This document shows positions 44,783-55,308 of a DNA stretch of 64,000 nucleotides, piece after piece (the stretch's first letter is position 1; every line of letters begins with the position of its first letter). Source of the DNA: Diphasiastrum complanatum (Eukaryota; Streptophyta; Lycopodiopsida; Lycopodiales; Lycopodiaceae). Below the pieces are notes generated by a model, which saw only the letters and a list, made by a program, of their open reading frames with translations, was not told the origin of the DNA and did not search any database. The stretch covers positions 64,075,240 to 64,139,239 of the forward strand of contig CM055096.1 in NCBI GenBank assembly GCA_029204225.1. The letters are read 5' to 3'. Position numbers and translations under genes: made by a program.

Positions 44783-47301
44783 ATGGCTACACATAATCGG
44801 AGACCAAGAGGAACCATTGATGCAATCAATATTTGCAATGAAAAAAATGCAGAAGATCAATGGATACCAAGAATATATCGAAAATATCAATGGATCTTGA
44901 TGCATCCCTCTGCAAAAGGCTCATTCCGAAAAAGAAAAAGATCGGATAACATATATAGAAGCTCTTGGAAAGGCATGATAATGGATTTTAAAGTATCACT
45001 TGCCGGTCAATCTATCACGGAAGTTTTAGTTTAGCATGCTTATCTTCACAATGAGCTCAACATTCATGATCTGAATCCAAATGATAGAAGGAAATGCAAT
45101 TGTAAGTTTTCAGATTCAATTTCTTTATATTTATCATTGTCTTTAAATTATATTTTTCTTGAGATGTTTTTGTTGGTTTTGCAGATTTGTATCCATCAAA
45201 TTTCTTTGAATGGCAATCAGTTCAATCGATTGCAGGAATAATCGATGTCATACATTCGGATATCGGTATTTTACAATATAAAGGTCGTTCTCCAAAATCA
45301 CTTTTAGAGTCGGGAGTTTTTTATTATGATCACACATATTTTCTTGATGAAAATGGTTTAGTTGGTAGATTAGAGCCATATCCTCTACCAGATTTTTCGA
45401 GTGAGGAATGGATTTCTCCTGATGCAGCAATTTCAGAAAGTTTTCGATCTAGGCTATATATTGATATTCAGAGTAGATTAAAATGCAGCACTAGATCAAA
45501 GAATAATAGATTAAGTGGGTATCTACCTTTTACAATTTTTTTTGTTTTTTTTTTCAAATGCAATGTTCGTCCCAACCATCATCCAACAACTCGGCGATTA
45601 TATCAGCACTCAAGTCATTACAAATAAACATTGTTTTCGTTCTCGATATCAGCCACTGCCGACCAGTTCTTTTTGGAAAATTTCATTCTCGGCCTTACCA
45701 TATTGGATCAGCGCGCGCACTTTGCTTTATTCTTCTACCGATATTTATCTGTCGCGTTGAACCGATATCGGATTCAATATGGCTAGTTCCTCCATGGCCT
45801 TAGATGACAAACTTATGGATTTTTTTAATGCCAGTGACATTCCATCTGACAAATTAGAGTATTTTGCTAGTATTTTTTTGCTCCCTTCGTTATCGATAAG
45901 CTAGTTTATGAGAATCGTTATAATTTAATTTCTTATCTTGATAATTTTCCAGATTATTAGTACTCCTGTCATGGATATAGATAGTTTTTGTTTCGTTCAT
46001 TTTCAGGACCTTGTACATTCCCAACCATCCTCTAAGCATAAACACAATAGAAAGTACTATTACTTGCATGACCATTTCAAAAGAAATATATACTATGATA
46101 TCCACAAAAGAATATGTCACCTTCTAATCAAAGGAATGGCTTTTGTGTTCTACATATTTGCTGAAATTTCAGATGATGAGTCTGTTGAATCTTCAACTGT
46201 TCCATTGATCGAAGCATCTGCACCTGCTCCAGTTGATGTAAATGATGCAAATACTGATATAGGGGTTGAAGCTGAAGCTTCTATGGCTTCAGATTATCAA
46301 AAACTCTCCCTCGTTCTATAATGCTCTTTGATTCTCTTCCATCTGCATCTTTTGTTAATCAATTAACTCTACTTGATGTTCTTTTATATTTTATAAATAA
46401 TGAATGCTATATTTCATTTAATGATATAGAAGATGTATTGAATCTGAGAGAGGATGAAATCCTCTCAATTTTTACTCAAAATATATCAGAATTTTCTGAC
46501 ATTGTTGATTACTCATATGATGACCTTGAAAGTAAGATAGATTATGATAAAGATGACAATTGGAAATCTGGCAATGAGGCCTTGGAGGCCATGATTGAAA
46601 AATCTAAAGCCTATGAAAAGACTTTGCCTACAGAGGAGGAATTTTTGGAATTTCAAAAAAGATATCCCCCTAGGACTAGATATATCCCCTCCGAAAATGT
46701 AGAGGCCATTGGAGGACATGACATCAACAGAGCAAACATCATTGATTACGATGATTATGATCTGGTAAGTAGATATTATATTGGTGTTGATATTGTTCAG
46801 TTTTCTTATTGAGTTTGCAGTGTTATGTATCATTCTAAATTTATTTTCTTTTCTTGTTTACAGGATGCTATTGAAATAAATGCCTTTGGTATGAGACATG
46901 GAGATGTCCGAGGTGTATCAGCCGGGAGAAAAGATGTTTCTCTATCTCATTATTTGAAAAACTTTCAAAATAATGAGATTTGTATATATCATTCATCTTA
47001 TAATCCATATGCAACCACTGTTATTATGGCCATCAAATCATTATCAATTTGTTTAGGAGGCCATAAGTACGCAAGATGAACATATAAAATAATTTTTGTG
47101 AAGAGAGATTTGGCTATCAAAATATTGGGTTATACTCCCAATGAGACTACCAAAAGATCATCTGCAATGGCCCTTTTTTCGAGTTACATTGATATGAGCA
47201 AGAGGAAAAATTTAGAATTTTTGGATTCATATGAAAGAAGATTATTCCTTCATGACAATAGCATCCGTCTGAATCTTGAAGAGGGTGATGATGATAATTA
47301 A
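44783..47301 (+). pseudogene. transposon gene A: intron-containing, unknown protein
   Basis: ATG at 44783 starts MATHNRRPRGTIDAINICNE, then QWIPRIYRKYQWILMHPSAK, with a TAG at 45032-45034. The frame then runs through HAYLHNELNIHDLNPNDRRK to a donor at 45102. A clean intron 45102-45184 (GTAAGT..TTTGCAG) joins NFFEWQSVQSIAGIIDVIHS and RLEPYPLPDFSSEEWISPDA. After poorly resolved exons, an acidic part (DDESVESSTVPLIEASAPAP) leads by a shift at 46320 to LPSASFVNQLTLLDVLLYFI and RYPPRTRYIPSENVEAIGGH. A second clean intron, about 46766-46863 (GTAAGT..TTTACAG), joins DAIEINAFGMRHGDVRGVSA. The end is LRL-rich and acidic (NLEEGDDDN). I do not recognise the family. It may be a DNA-binding or accessory protein of the element. 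Confidence 0.55.
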
Positions 47302-47399
47302 ATAATTTTCTGTAATAGATTTTTGATATATTACAAGGATCTCTCTTTTGTAATGAATTTGAATGTCTTTCGAAATATCATAATACTTGGCAAGTTTTT

Positions 47400-49059
47400 A
47401 GCTTGATATATAAATTGTGCTCTTTTGTAAGACCACTGAAAAAGTTGAACTAAATATTTATTTCTTGAATTGTGTCCTCCATGATTTGTTGCTCTATAAA
47501 ATGCTCCCCTTGCTTGCCAATGAGATTTTTCCATGCCTTGTGATGTATGGTCCTCTTTCAAGACCTGTAGAGAAACAAGTAATGCATCACATGTCAATAA
47601 AAATTGGCAAGGTATTAATTGTTAATATAGATATTCTAAATGAAAATTGAAATGTATACCTGGAATGCCGCCAACCACTATATGTGATTTTCCGATTGAA
47701 CGCTAAACGTTCGATCATCGGTATCTGAAATTTTGTTCATCAAAGTGACACTCACACGTTCCAACTTCTGACCCTTTCAGATTCATCCAATTTTATTACA
47801 ATAATGATCTTTCCATTTACTTGATGTTCGTCTAGTTTATAGAATCGAATAATGTATTTTAGAACATTTTCAATATCAAGAAAAATATTATTGCAATCGT
47901 TGTAATTGAGCTCACCATATTCTGATTTGTATAATTCAGTTATATGAAGTGGTTGGCCAACTACTTTGAACATTCCGTCATTATATAAATTTCTTGCTAA
48001 TCTTACCCGATATGGACGTGGAAGATTAATTTTCTTCACCATCACTTGGGAAAAAGCTTCTTTAACTATTCTAAAAAAATTAGAATAAGCATTTCTGCTA
48101 ATTCCAGATACATCACATGCACCTCTTATCACATTCGCATCCAAGTATGATTGAACCTTAATCAAAACAGTCTCTACAATTTAATTTTTCATTTTTTCAA
48201 ACCGAACATTTTTTATCATTTCCTTTGTTGACTTTCTTGGTAAAACATGACTTAAAAATGATCCAATGCATGAAAATAGTTCTTTGCCACCAAACATGAT
48301 CTGCAACAAACATATGAAACTCAAATTATGTTTAATAAATAAATAATCCATGTTATCAAGTGCAAATCAAACTTAAATGACAATCACAAATCAAATAAAC
48401 AGTTTAGATGACAACATACTTGAATGTTCGGATTCTTTTTTTAGATTGCCGCTATGTGTAGATAGGTCATCAATATTCTTCATCGGTACTCTCTTTCTTT
48501 TCCTCTTCATCATTGCCTTATTGATAACTTTTAGATCAACAACATATTTTAAACTCTCGGATCACAACTTTTCCATGGATTCTAACATTTCTTGGTTTGA
48601 TCCTCGAAGAGTAGTGACAATAGCATTTAACTCTGACATAACATTCTTGAGTGCATTGTTTTCAGCACTAGTGTATTGCACATAATGAAACAATTGTTGA
48701 TTTGCACGTTGCAATTGTATATTAGCAAACTGTAATTGTTGATTCAGACAAGATATGCTATGCATTCCAATATCTCGCAACCTTTGACAATATCCAAGTA
48801 ATACGCTATTTCCTTCACATACATATCTGAGAAGATGAGTTACAGACTTAAAATCTGGACACAAATTGGTAGCTGGATCATTAGGATAAATTGATCCATC
48901 CACCCACAAATCTATATTCATATGATTATTTATTCTCAATTCTCTAACTATTGCTGCACCATTCTCTACAACTTTCGCATTTTTCTTAATAATTGGAGTG
49001 CATTCCATCGGAAGAGCAACATGCAAATGGAACATTGCCATTGTTAAAGCTACAATCAT
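47400..49059 (-). pseudogene. transposon gene B: probable transposase, intron-containing
   Basis: Minus strand from 49059: MIVALTMAMFHLHVALPMEC, IYPNDPATNLCPDF, a Q/N-rich helical part (LNQQLQFANIQLQRANQQLF), a TGA at 48562-48564, a basic stretch KAMMKRKRKRVPMKN, then an intron 48301-48419 (GTATGT..TTGCAG). The next exon reads MFGGKELFSCIGSFLSHVLP, a TAA, SYLDANVIRGACDVSGISRN and AYSNFFRIVKEAF. It goes on FKVVGQPLHITELYKSEYGE, IIIVIKLDESERVRSWN and, after a shift near 47755, ERVSVTLMNKI and TFSVQSENHIW. An acidic KLDESE after beta-like IIIVI could hold the first catalytic Asp of an RNase H-fold transposase (inference). The remaining catalytic residues were not located. Exon phases do not fit at the intron without a shift. 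Confidence 0.5.
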
Positions 49060-49432
49060 GTAAATGAATCTACCTACAGTAAATCAATATGAATAGATCT
49101 AGCATTCCTTACTTTTGTAATGTTTATGTCACATTGAAAAATCGTCCCGCCTCATATTTCATTATAAGCATATAGTGATTTCAAAAATTTTGCCTCCCCC
49201 GCTTCAGTTTTTGCATTGAGCACACCAATATTTTCAATCTTAAAGCTCTAGTCCCGAATTTGGGAACGAGCATGAAGAGAAGTTATTACATCTCATGATA
49301 AACTAACTATTGTCTGAAGTTAACCATACTAGTTAAACGTCGGGCAAGGTCGGAAACTTGGAAAACAGCGACCAGAAGTTACCGGTTTGCATTCTCTCTC
49401 TACGTAACCTCTCTCTAATGTGAAATTTCTTA

Positions 49433-49461
49433 AAGGGCCCATTTTGAGCCCATATTTTCCC
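49433..49461 (-). repeat. right terminal inverted repeat of the DNA transposon
   Basis: AAGGGCCCATTTTGAGCC then CATATTTTCCC, reverse complement of the left end with a few differences in the outer 11 bp. TAA follows at 49462-49464. Confidence 0.88.
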
Positions 49462-49464
49462 TAA

Positions 49465-50050
49465 TGGTTTAGTTTTATGACAAGGTTTTATTTCACGATG
49501 AGTTAGTTTGACTTGTATACAAGGTCAGATGTGGTCTTATGTCGTTTTTTTTTTCAAAAAAAGGAAATAAAAGCACAATTGTGTAGAGTGCTATATCTTA
49601 AGGATGTATAAAACTGACTTAGCATGCTTGTTGAAGCTGCAAAGAGTTTGCTAACTCTAAAAAAGTGTACATGAATGGTTGTAGACATAGCTTCTTGAGA
49701 GGCTGCCATTGTTTCTTTGCTTCGAGATGATTCTTTCTCTTTGGTCATAGAAAGCCAAAAAACCTTTTTTAGCTCATATTTGTTTATAAAGAGTTACGGA
49801 GAAAACATAAATAAGACGTATTTGGAGTGAGTTAGATAACTTGCTTTGTGGAGAAGCAGTTGGTACCATACTTTTTTGTTGCGATAGCTAGTGTTTTGGT
49901 TCAGATGTGAACCAAAATGGGCAAAGAAGAAGCCAGAGCAATATGATGATGCTAAATTATAAGAAATTATCAGTTTAGTACTGTAAGACCAAAGATATAC
50001 GAAAACTTTTAAGAGAGTCATTCTACCACAAGAATTGAGCTTTAGCGTAT
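49465..50050. other. unassigned flank of the DNA transposon
   Basis: No recognised coding or repeat content. A T/A run lies at 49545-49562. Confidence 0.35.
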
Positions 50051-50480
50051 CCATCCATCCACCGCTGGATAGAAGATGTTACTTATGTAAAGAGTATAAA
50101 ACAAGAAAGTAAGAGTTTGTGGGCCATCGCTAGATAGTGAGCCTTTGATAGTCGAGAGCTATCAGTGAATGAAGAGTAAATGATCCTATTGTCCATCGTT
50201 GGGACAATAGGATGCTTTGTGTGCAGTGTGGTAAGCAAACAAGTGCCAAAAGAGGACATAGTGTCCATCGCTAGACAACATTCCTCATTATTCATTATAC
50301 ACTCATATTTATCAAGATGAAGAGTCAACTGTCCATTGCTGGTGGACAACGACCAGCTTTTATATCTGAAAGTCATCATCATACCAGTGGGTGAAGGTAC
50401 CCTTCCATCACTGTCAAATGAGGCCTAAACGAGTTTCATTATGGTTGAAAAGGTGGCCATCAGACCATCGCTATCATATG
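50051..50480 (+). repeat. spaced hairpin array, seven units
   Basis: The core CCATCGCT (or close variants) occurs at 50059, 50124, 50193, 50265, 50333, 50405 and 50465, spacing 60-72 bp. Most cores sit in a small palindrome with different arms: ATCC..GGAT, TTGTCC..GGACAA, TGTC..GACA, TGTCCA..TGGACA. A GAAGAG(T/G)-like phrase lies 10-20 bp before several cores. The sequence between cores is otherwise dissimilar. It resumes after the solo LTR. Confidence 0.6.
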
Positions 50481-51305
50481 TGTGAGAAATTGGCAAAAAT
50501 CTAGCTTGGTATTTTTTATGATAGAAGTTTGTAAGTGAATCTCACATGTGTGGAGGATGTTCCCACGTGTGGAGAATTGTAAAGTAATTAAAAATGTTTG
50601 ATATAGGGGTCTCATAGAATTTCATAGTCAAGCATTTAGGTGTAGGATGTTGATAGGGTCAAATTTGGCATAGATGGCAAATTATCTATTTCCACTTGTA
50701 ATGCCACTATTGAGCCAAAATAGAGTAGGAGGCCAAACTTGTGCCAATTAGAGTGTAGACAAGTGTAATGCTTTTGTTTGATGAAGTTTAAGAGGTCCAA
50801 TAGGATTTAGAGGTGGAACCATGAGGGGTCCAATAGAATTTGAGGTTTGCTTGAAAATGGTCCAATAGAATTTAGAGGTGCATGGATCAATGGTCCAATA
50901 GGATTAAGAGGTGGAAAAGTGTGGTCCAATCATAGTTAAGCATAGTGGTAGCTCATGGATCTACTAGTATCATTGTACTCCTCATTTGGATCTAATTGAT
51001 TTGGTGATTATGTGGATTTTGAGTGTTATTGGATTTCTAGCTTTCTCTCTCTACCCGAGAGCTCATGATGGTTTTTCTCTCTCTACCTGAGGAGAGCAGC
51101 TTGTTTTTACTTAGAATATTTTTTGAATACTTCCCACACGTGTGAGTGAGAGTTGGAAGTGATTGAATGCATGTAGTAGTGTGTTTTTGCACATAGGATC
51201 TAAGATTGATCTTGAATCTCAATCTATTCTTGATCTTGGTGCATCTACACACCTTAGGAGATCACAAGTACATGTAGTGGAAAATCCACACGTGTGAAAA
51301 CAACA
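50481..51305 (+). mobile_element. solo LTR with 5-bp target duplication
   Basis: It runs from TGTGAGAAATTGG to GTGAAAACAACA (825 bp) and is flanked by ATATG on both sides (50476-50480, 51306-51310). No primer site or internal region follows. The 3' half (CTCTCTCTACCCGAGAGC..CTCTCTCTACCTGAG) is similar to 53360-53415 in the LTR of the 52.9-kb copia element, so it is a related family. It arose by recombination between the two LTRs of a full element (established mechanism). Confidence 0.88.
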
Positions 51306-51310
51306 ATATG

Positions 51311-51430
51311 GTCTCATGAAAGGTTGCCAAATGAAAGGAAATGTCCGCCATCGCTGCCTATTGAGGCAGGATGGACATGTTTTCCTACTTGAAGAGTGTT
51401 GTCCATCACTGGACTACCATATTTCTCAAT
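51311..51430 (+). repeat. spaced hairpin array, last two units
   Basis: CCATCGCT at 51348 within TGTCC..GGACA (inner GCCT..AGGC arms) and CCATCACT at 51403 within GTCC..GGAC. Removing the solo LTR brings these into register with the array to the left. Confidence 0.6.
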
Positions 51431-51929
51431 CATACAAAAGCTCTTTTTACTCTTTCGTGTGATAAACAAACATAGCTGGAGGTTATCAAAGCATCATTAT
51501 TGTGAGAGTAAAGTGTTAAGAGATCCAAACAAAGGAGAGATAGATGCATACCGTATGCTAGAATGTCGTTGATTCGTAAACTGGTAGGGCGCACTTTCAG
51601 CATATGATAGAGGAAAGAACTCTTCTCTGGTGTTGTAGAGAGAAAGTGTCGAAAAAGCATGATCTTATAGTGTCAAGCTAGTTAGCATCCTAGAAGGTGT
51701 GTGGGAGAGGGAAAATCAATTTCCCTCCAATTTCACAATTTGAAATTTAAAAAGTCTTATAGAGTACTTTTATTAGTCTCTAAGTGGGAGACCCACTAAG
51801 CTAAGAGCAGAACTTTATTTTGTGAAGATGTAGGATGTTTAAGACCTTGTGAGCTTGGAGAAGCGGTATGTTTTTAGTTGTCCACGTGTCTGTTAGTGAA
51901 GCAGGGTGAAACTAAGCGAAGGAGCATCC

Positions 51930-51973
<44 letters not shown>

Positions 51974-52132
51974 ACGCTCATGTTTTTTAAGCAAATCACA
52001 CTAATCTTTGCTATTGATTGTTTGTCTATAAAAAATTATTCAAGTTTGTGCAAAAACCTTTTTTTAAAGTTTTTGCTCCTGCATTGTTTTGGACCTAGTT
52101 ATGGAATTCTCAATATTCACTGACTTTTCTAG
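51431..52132. other. unassigned stretch with (GA)n
   Basis: A (GA)n tract at 51932-51972. No other recognised content. Confidence 0.4.
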
Positions 52133-52390
52133 GTACAATCTCAGATCGCGCTGCAAATGTGAGAGCTGTGTTAGCCAGCTATCTATAGCATTTTTGCCAC
52201 CCAGCTCCATCCCTCAATCGCCTATCATGGAGGACATGCCTGTCGGTGTGTTTGGAACCCAAGTTTCTGAAGTAGGTAATGAGAGCCTTGTCGGTAGCCC
52301 ATGTATTGCAAAGGTAGAAACCATAGAAGAGGACACTGCCTCAGATAACGAGATCCTTGTGGACTGTAGAGGAGGATCCAGATCCTTTTG
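52133..52390 (+). CDS. orphan exon-like segment, unknown protein
   Basis: A 258-bp open segment (86 codons, multiple of three) lies between a good acceptor (TGACTTTTCTAG) and a donor (CCTTTTG|GTAATT). It reads RYNLRSRCKCESCVSQLSIA, then PQSPIMEDMPVGVFGTQVSE and ETIEEDTASDNEILVDCRGG, with mixed composition and no low-complexity runs. I do not recognise it and no partner exons are visible. It could be a host exon or captured DNA. Confidence 0.35.
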
Positions 52391-52895
52391 GTAATTCACA
52401 AATTAGTTCCAAAACACATTCATAAGGTATTGTTGTTGTTAGTACTCTTATGTCTTGTGGTAATTCCATGCGGCAGTTTTGTGCAAAAAAAAATTTCATG
52501 GCAACACAAAAAGTTTTTTGGTCAAGATACTAGTATTTTGCACATACTTTTAGTGCATAAATTTGCTCCTCTTGTTGATTATAGGAAAAGCACCTGCAAA
52601 CAAAAAAGCTTCTTAGTCAAAGGAATTGTCCATTTTCGGCACTCCTACAAAAGTTAAAACTCTTATCTCAACTAAATTTGCTTAATTCTGCATTTTTAAA
52701 TAATTCCAAGTGTAGTACATTAGAATTATCAATTATATTTGGAATATGGCTTAACATTATTGTTTTGCAATGGTCTCTACGAAAAGGAGCATAAAAAAAA
52801 AGATACTCCCAGATCATGTGTATTACAAACTGATGTGTGCCAGATTGTTTTGGATCATTTGAGAGTAAAGGCATCTGTTCCCCCTCCACATATCC
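52391..52895. other. unassigned AT-rich stretch before the copia LTR
   Basis: No recognised content. TATCC at 52891-52895 is the presumed target duplication of the element that follows; its partner lies beyond the window. Confidence 0.35.
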
Positions 52896-53627
52896 TGTGA
52901 AGATTATTAAAATATTATCTTCCTATCTCGAGTTTGGGACCATGTCCATGGTGATTTCCACTAAATTTCATGTTGTACATAAAAGGAGTGTGAATTGAGC
53001 ACATATCCTTCTAGTGTAGCTCGGATTTGAGTTAGATAGGTTCTATTTTGATGACATGCAATAGTTTAGATAACATGCAAAGTCATACTATATGCATGCA
53101 AGCCACATGCAATCAGTGCATGCAACATGCAAAGTAGTTTCAGTGATCTACACATGTCTAGGCAGTTTTATGAGTTGACATACAGTACATGCAACATACA
53201 TGCATGCAGTTACACATGTGGATCTCTGGTAGGTGAATTAGTTCAGTTAAGTGGACTTTCCATGCAACTCCACTGTAGGAATTCGAGTCTCTCTCATGTA
53301 GGGAAAGCTGGGCATGTTTTGCCATATTGTGAATATTGAGATTTTGGTGTTTTGGACTCATTCTCTCTCTACTCGAGTTATTCATGCTTGATTTTCTCTC
53401 TCTACTCGAGAGCAGCCTTTTTTTTCCCATACTGAACACTTAAAATTATTTCTGACATTCATTTCTCATAGTGAAGAGTTAGATTTTTTTCATCAAATGT
53501 ATGCCATTGTGCTCTTGCCTTAGATTTTTCAAGCATACTGTTCTTTGATCAATCTTGTGCAATCACAACACCTCAGTAAGATCCTGTAAGGTGCGTGGTG
53601 AAGTTCACACGTGCTAAAAACTTCACA
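52896..53627 (+). repeat. 5' LTR of copia element A
   Basis: 732 bp, TGTGAAG...CTTCACA. A TATA-like ACATAAAAGG lies at 52977-52986; the 3' LTR has CTATATAAAAGG at the same place. It is rich in GCATGCAA-type repeats (ACATGCAT) at 53060-53220. It carries two CTCTCTACTCGAG phrases at 53365 and 53398. Confidence 0.93.
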
Positions 53628-53640
53628 TGGTATCATAGAT
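53628..53640 (+). promoter_or_regulatory. primer binding site of copia element A
   Basis: TGGTATCATAGAT follows the LTR end directly. Positions 1-8 match the initiator-Met type; the following GC is changed. Confidence 0.75.
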
Positions 53641-54423
53641 TAATGCTTTGAAGAGGTGAGTGTGTATACATCAGATCATAAGTGTTTTTGCTTGTAGAAA
53701 CTCGGATTTGGGAGAGGCATTCAAGCTCGCTGAGAAACAAGCAATCTGAGGATCATAAGTGGATCAAAACAAGGCTGATCTGATCCAACGGAGCTCTGTA
53801 CGGACAAAGAGCTCACACGTGTGAAATCAGCCCTCATTAATGAGTGCTGCTTCTTAAGGAATGATCCAAATTTGATGTTCTATAGCTTGTTCGATAGGTA
53901 TTGAAGAGTAGAATGTGTTGCTCTTGTTTCTAAATCAATTTGATTTGTTTTTAGAAGAGTTTTAGGCAATCAGAGAGTTTGAGAGGGTACTCAACTCGTG
54001 GGATATGCCAAAGTGAGCACACATCTGTCTTTTTCACCATTTTCATCAATTTTTACTGTCAATCAAGTAGAATTGGATAGAAGTGAGTGTTTTGAGGTCT
54101 TAGACTTTTCATTTCACACATATTACTATGTTTGAGTTGAAAGTAAGTTCCTAGAGAGTTGATCAATACTTTGAAACTCATGGGAGAGATAGACTTCTTG
54201 CTTGCATGTGCTTCTTCTTTTGTGATTGAAGCAAGATCCAAATTCAAGATAGATTGATTCTCTGTGTTGAGAATTTGTTCTCACATCTGTTGCTAGATTT
54301 CATAGGGTGGATCAACATCTGTGTTAGATCCTAGATTGAGATAGCAAGCAACATTCTTTTAGCTCCATTTTTTATCATTACTAGAATTTCTCATAAAGAA
54401 GATGTCTTCATAGTTAAGAAATC
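53641..54423 (+). other. leader of copia element A
   Basis: Non-coding. An ATGTCTTCA at 54401 could be the original gag start, but the frame is lost at once. The nested element or its debris begins near 54424. Confidence 0.4.
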
Positions 54424-54428
54424 ACAAT

Positions 54429-54720
54429 TGAAAACACCCGACCGGATCAATCACCACAGCACAACGTCAAGTGCAACAAGAATTCAGAATTGCTCACTTC
54501 AAACTGTATACTCAAAAACTACTTGTAAGTACAAAGATGAGTTCCTTAAAAACACTCAAAGGGCTCGTAAAAGAAAGATGGCCCGATAACTCTAGAACTA
54601 AGCACACGTGGTGTTGTCGAAATAGGAAAGCACTGTATAAGTCGATCATTGCTATTTTAACTCTCTCCCTCAATGATCAACATCACTTTTCATTTTAGAG
54701 TATACTCTATTCATGAAACA
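54429..54720 (-). repeat. candidate 3' LTR of nested copia element B
   Basis: On the minus strand, ATGGAGGTA (polypurine-like, 54720-54728) is followed by TGTTTCATGAATAGAG and runs to GGGTGTTTTCA at 54429. I found no matching copy at the 5' side, so this LTR is tentative. Confidence 0.35.
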
Positions 54721-54753
54721 TACCTCCATGATAGCATTACAAGTAAAAGCTTT

Positions 54754-55290
54754 TTACATAACTTGGTCTAAGCCAAGTTTGGCTCTAAAAGTTTCAAACT
54801 TTTCTTTACTTAAAGCTTTTGTGAATATATCAGCAACTTGTAACAACGTAGAACAATGTACAATACCAATGTCTTCAGATTGTAATTTTTCACGCACAAA
54901 GTGATATTTTACTTCAATATGTTTTGTCCTTGCGTGAAAGATTGGATTTTTAGCCAATTGTATTCCGCTTTGACTGTCACAGAAAATAACAGTGGGATTT
55001 ACCTGTTTCATGCCAATCTCACATAACAACTTATGTAGCCAAATAGCTTCCTGGGTAGCAGAACTCAACGCTTTATATTCGGCTTCTGTGGAAGAAAGAG
55101 AAATAGTATCTTGCTTCTTGCTAGACCATGAAAAACAGTCGCTACCAAAATTGAAGGTATAACCTGTTGTTTTCTTTCTATCATCTATACTTCTAGCCCA
55201 ATCAACATCAACATAACCTTGCAACTTAGGTAAAACACTTTGTCTTTTGTAGACTAGACCAACGTTCGGTGTACCTTTTACATATCTCAA
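54754..55290 (-). pseudogene. copia element B RNase H domain
   Basis: An open frame of 178 codons: MRYVKGTPNVGLVYKRQ, LQGYVDVDWARSIDDRKKTT, SWSSKKQDTISLSSTEAEYK, VIFCDSQSGIQLAKNPIFHA and RTKHIEVKYHFVREKLQSED, ending LGLDQVM. It contains the D-x-D-W-A, S-T-E-A-E-Y and C-D-S-Q-S segments that hold the catalytic acids. The frame is intact in this part. Confidence 0.92.
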
Positions 55291-55308
55291 AATCCTTTTT
55301 GCATCTTT

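Larger units (their letters stand above)
44364..49461. mobile_element. DNA transposon of uncertain superfamily, about 5.1 kb, two convergent genes
   Basis: The left end GGGATATTAGAACTCAAAAT (on to GGGCCCTTT) and the right end, reverse complemented, GGGAAAATATGGGCTCAAAA (on to TGGGCCCTTT) form inverted repeats of about 29 bp with a perfect inner 17-bp core. TAA lies directly outside both ends (44361-44363 and 49462-49464), a likely 3-bp target duplication; TTAA on the left only leaves open a decayed 4-bp site. Between them a plus-strand gene (44783-47301) and a minus-strand gene (47400-49059) converge tail to tail. PIF/Harbinger elements also have 3-bp TWA duplications and two genes, but neither protein here shows the Myb-like or Harbinger transposase motifs that I know. 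Both genes carry stops. Confidence 0.8.

Noticed and set aside
44783-47301. Host gene rather than transposon gene
   Set aside because: It lies wholly within inverted ends with a target duplication and is paired with a convergent second gene, so it belongs to the element.
50051-51430. CRISPR array
   Set aside because: Spacing is roughly regular, but the repeated core is only about 8 bp with varying arms, and the surroundings are clearly plant nuclear DNA.
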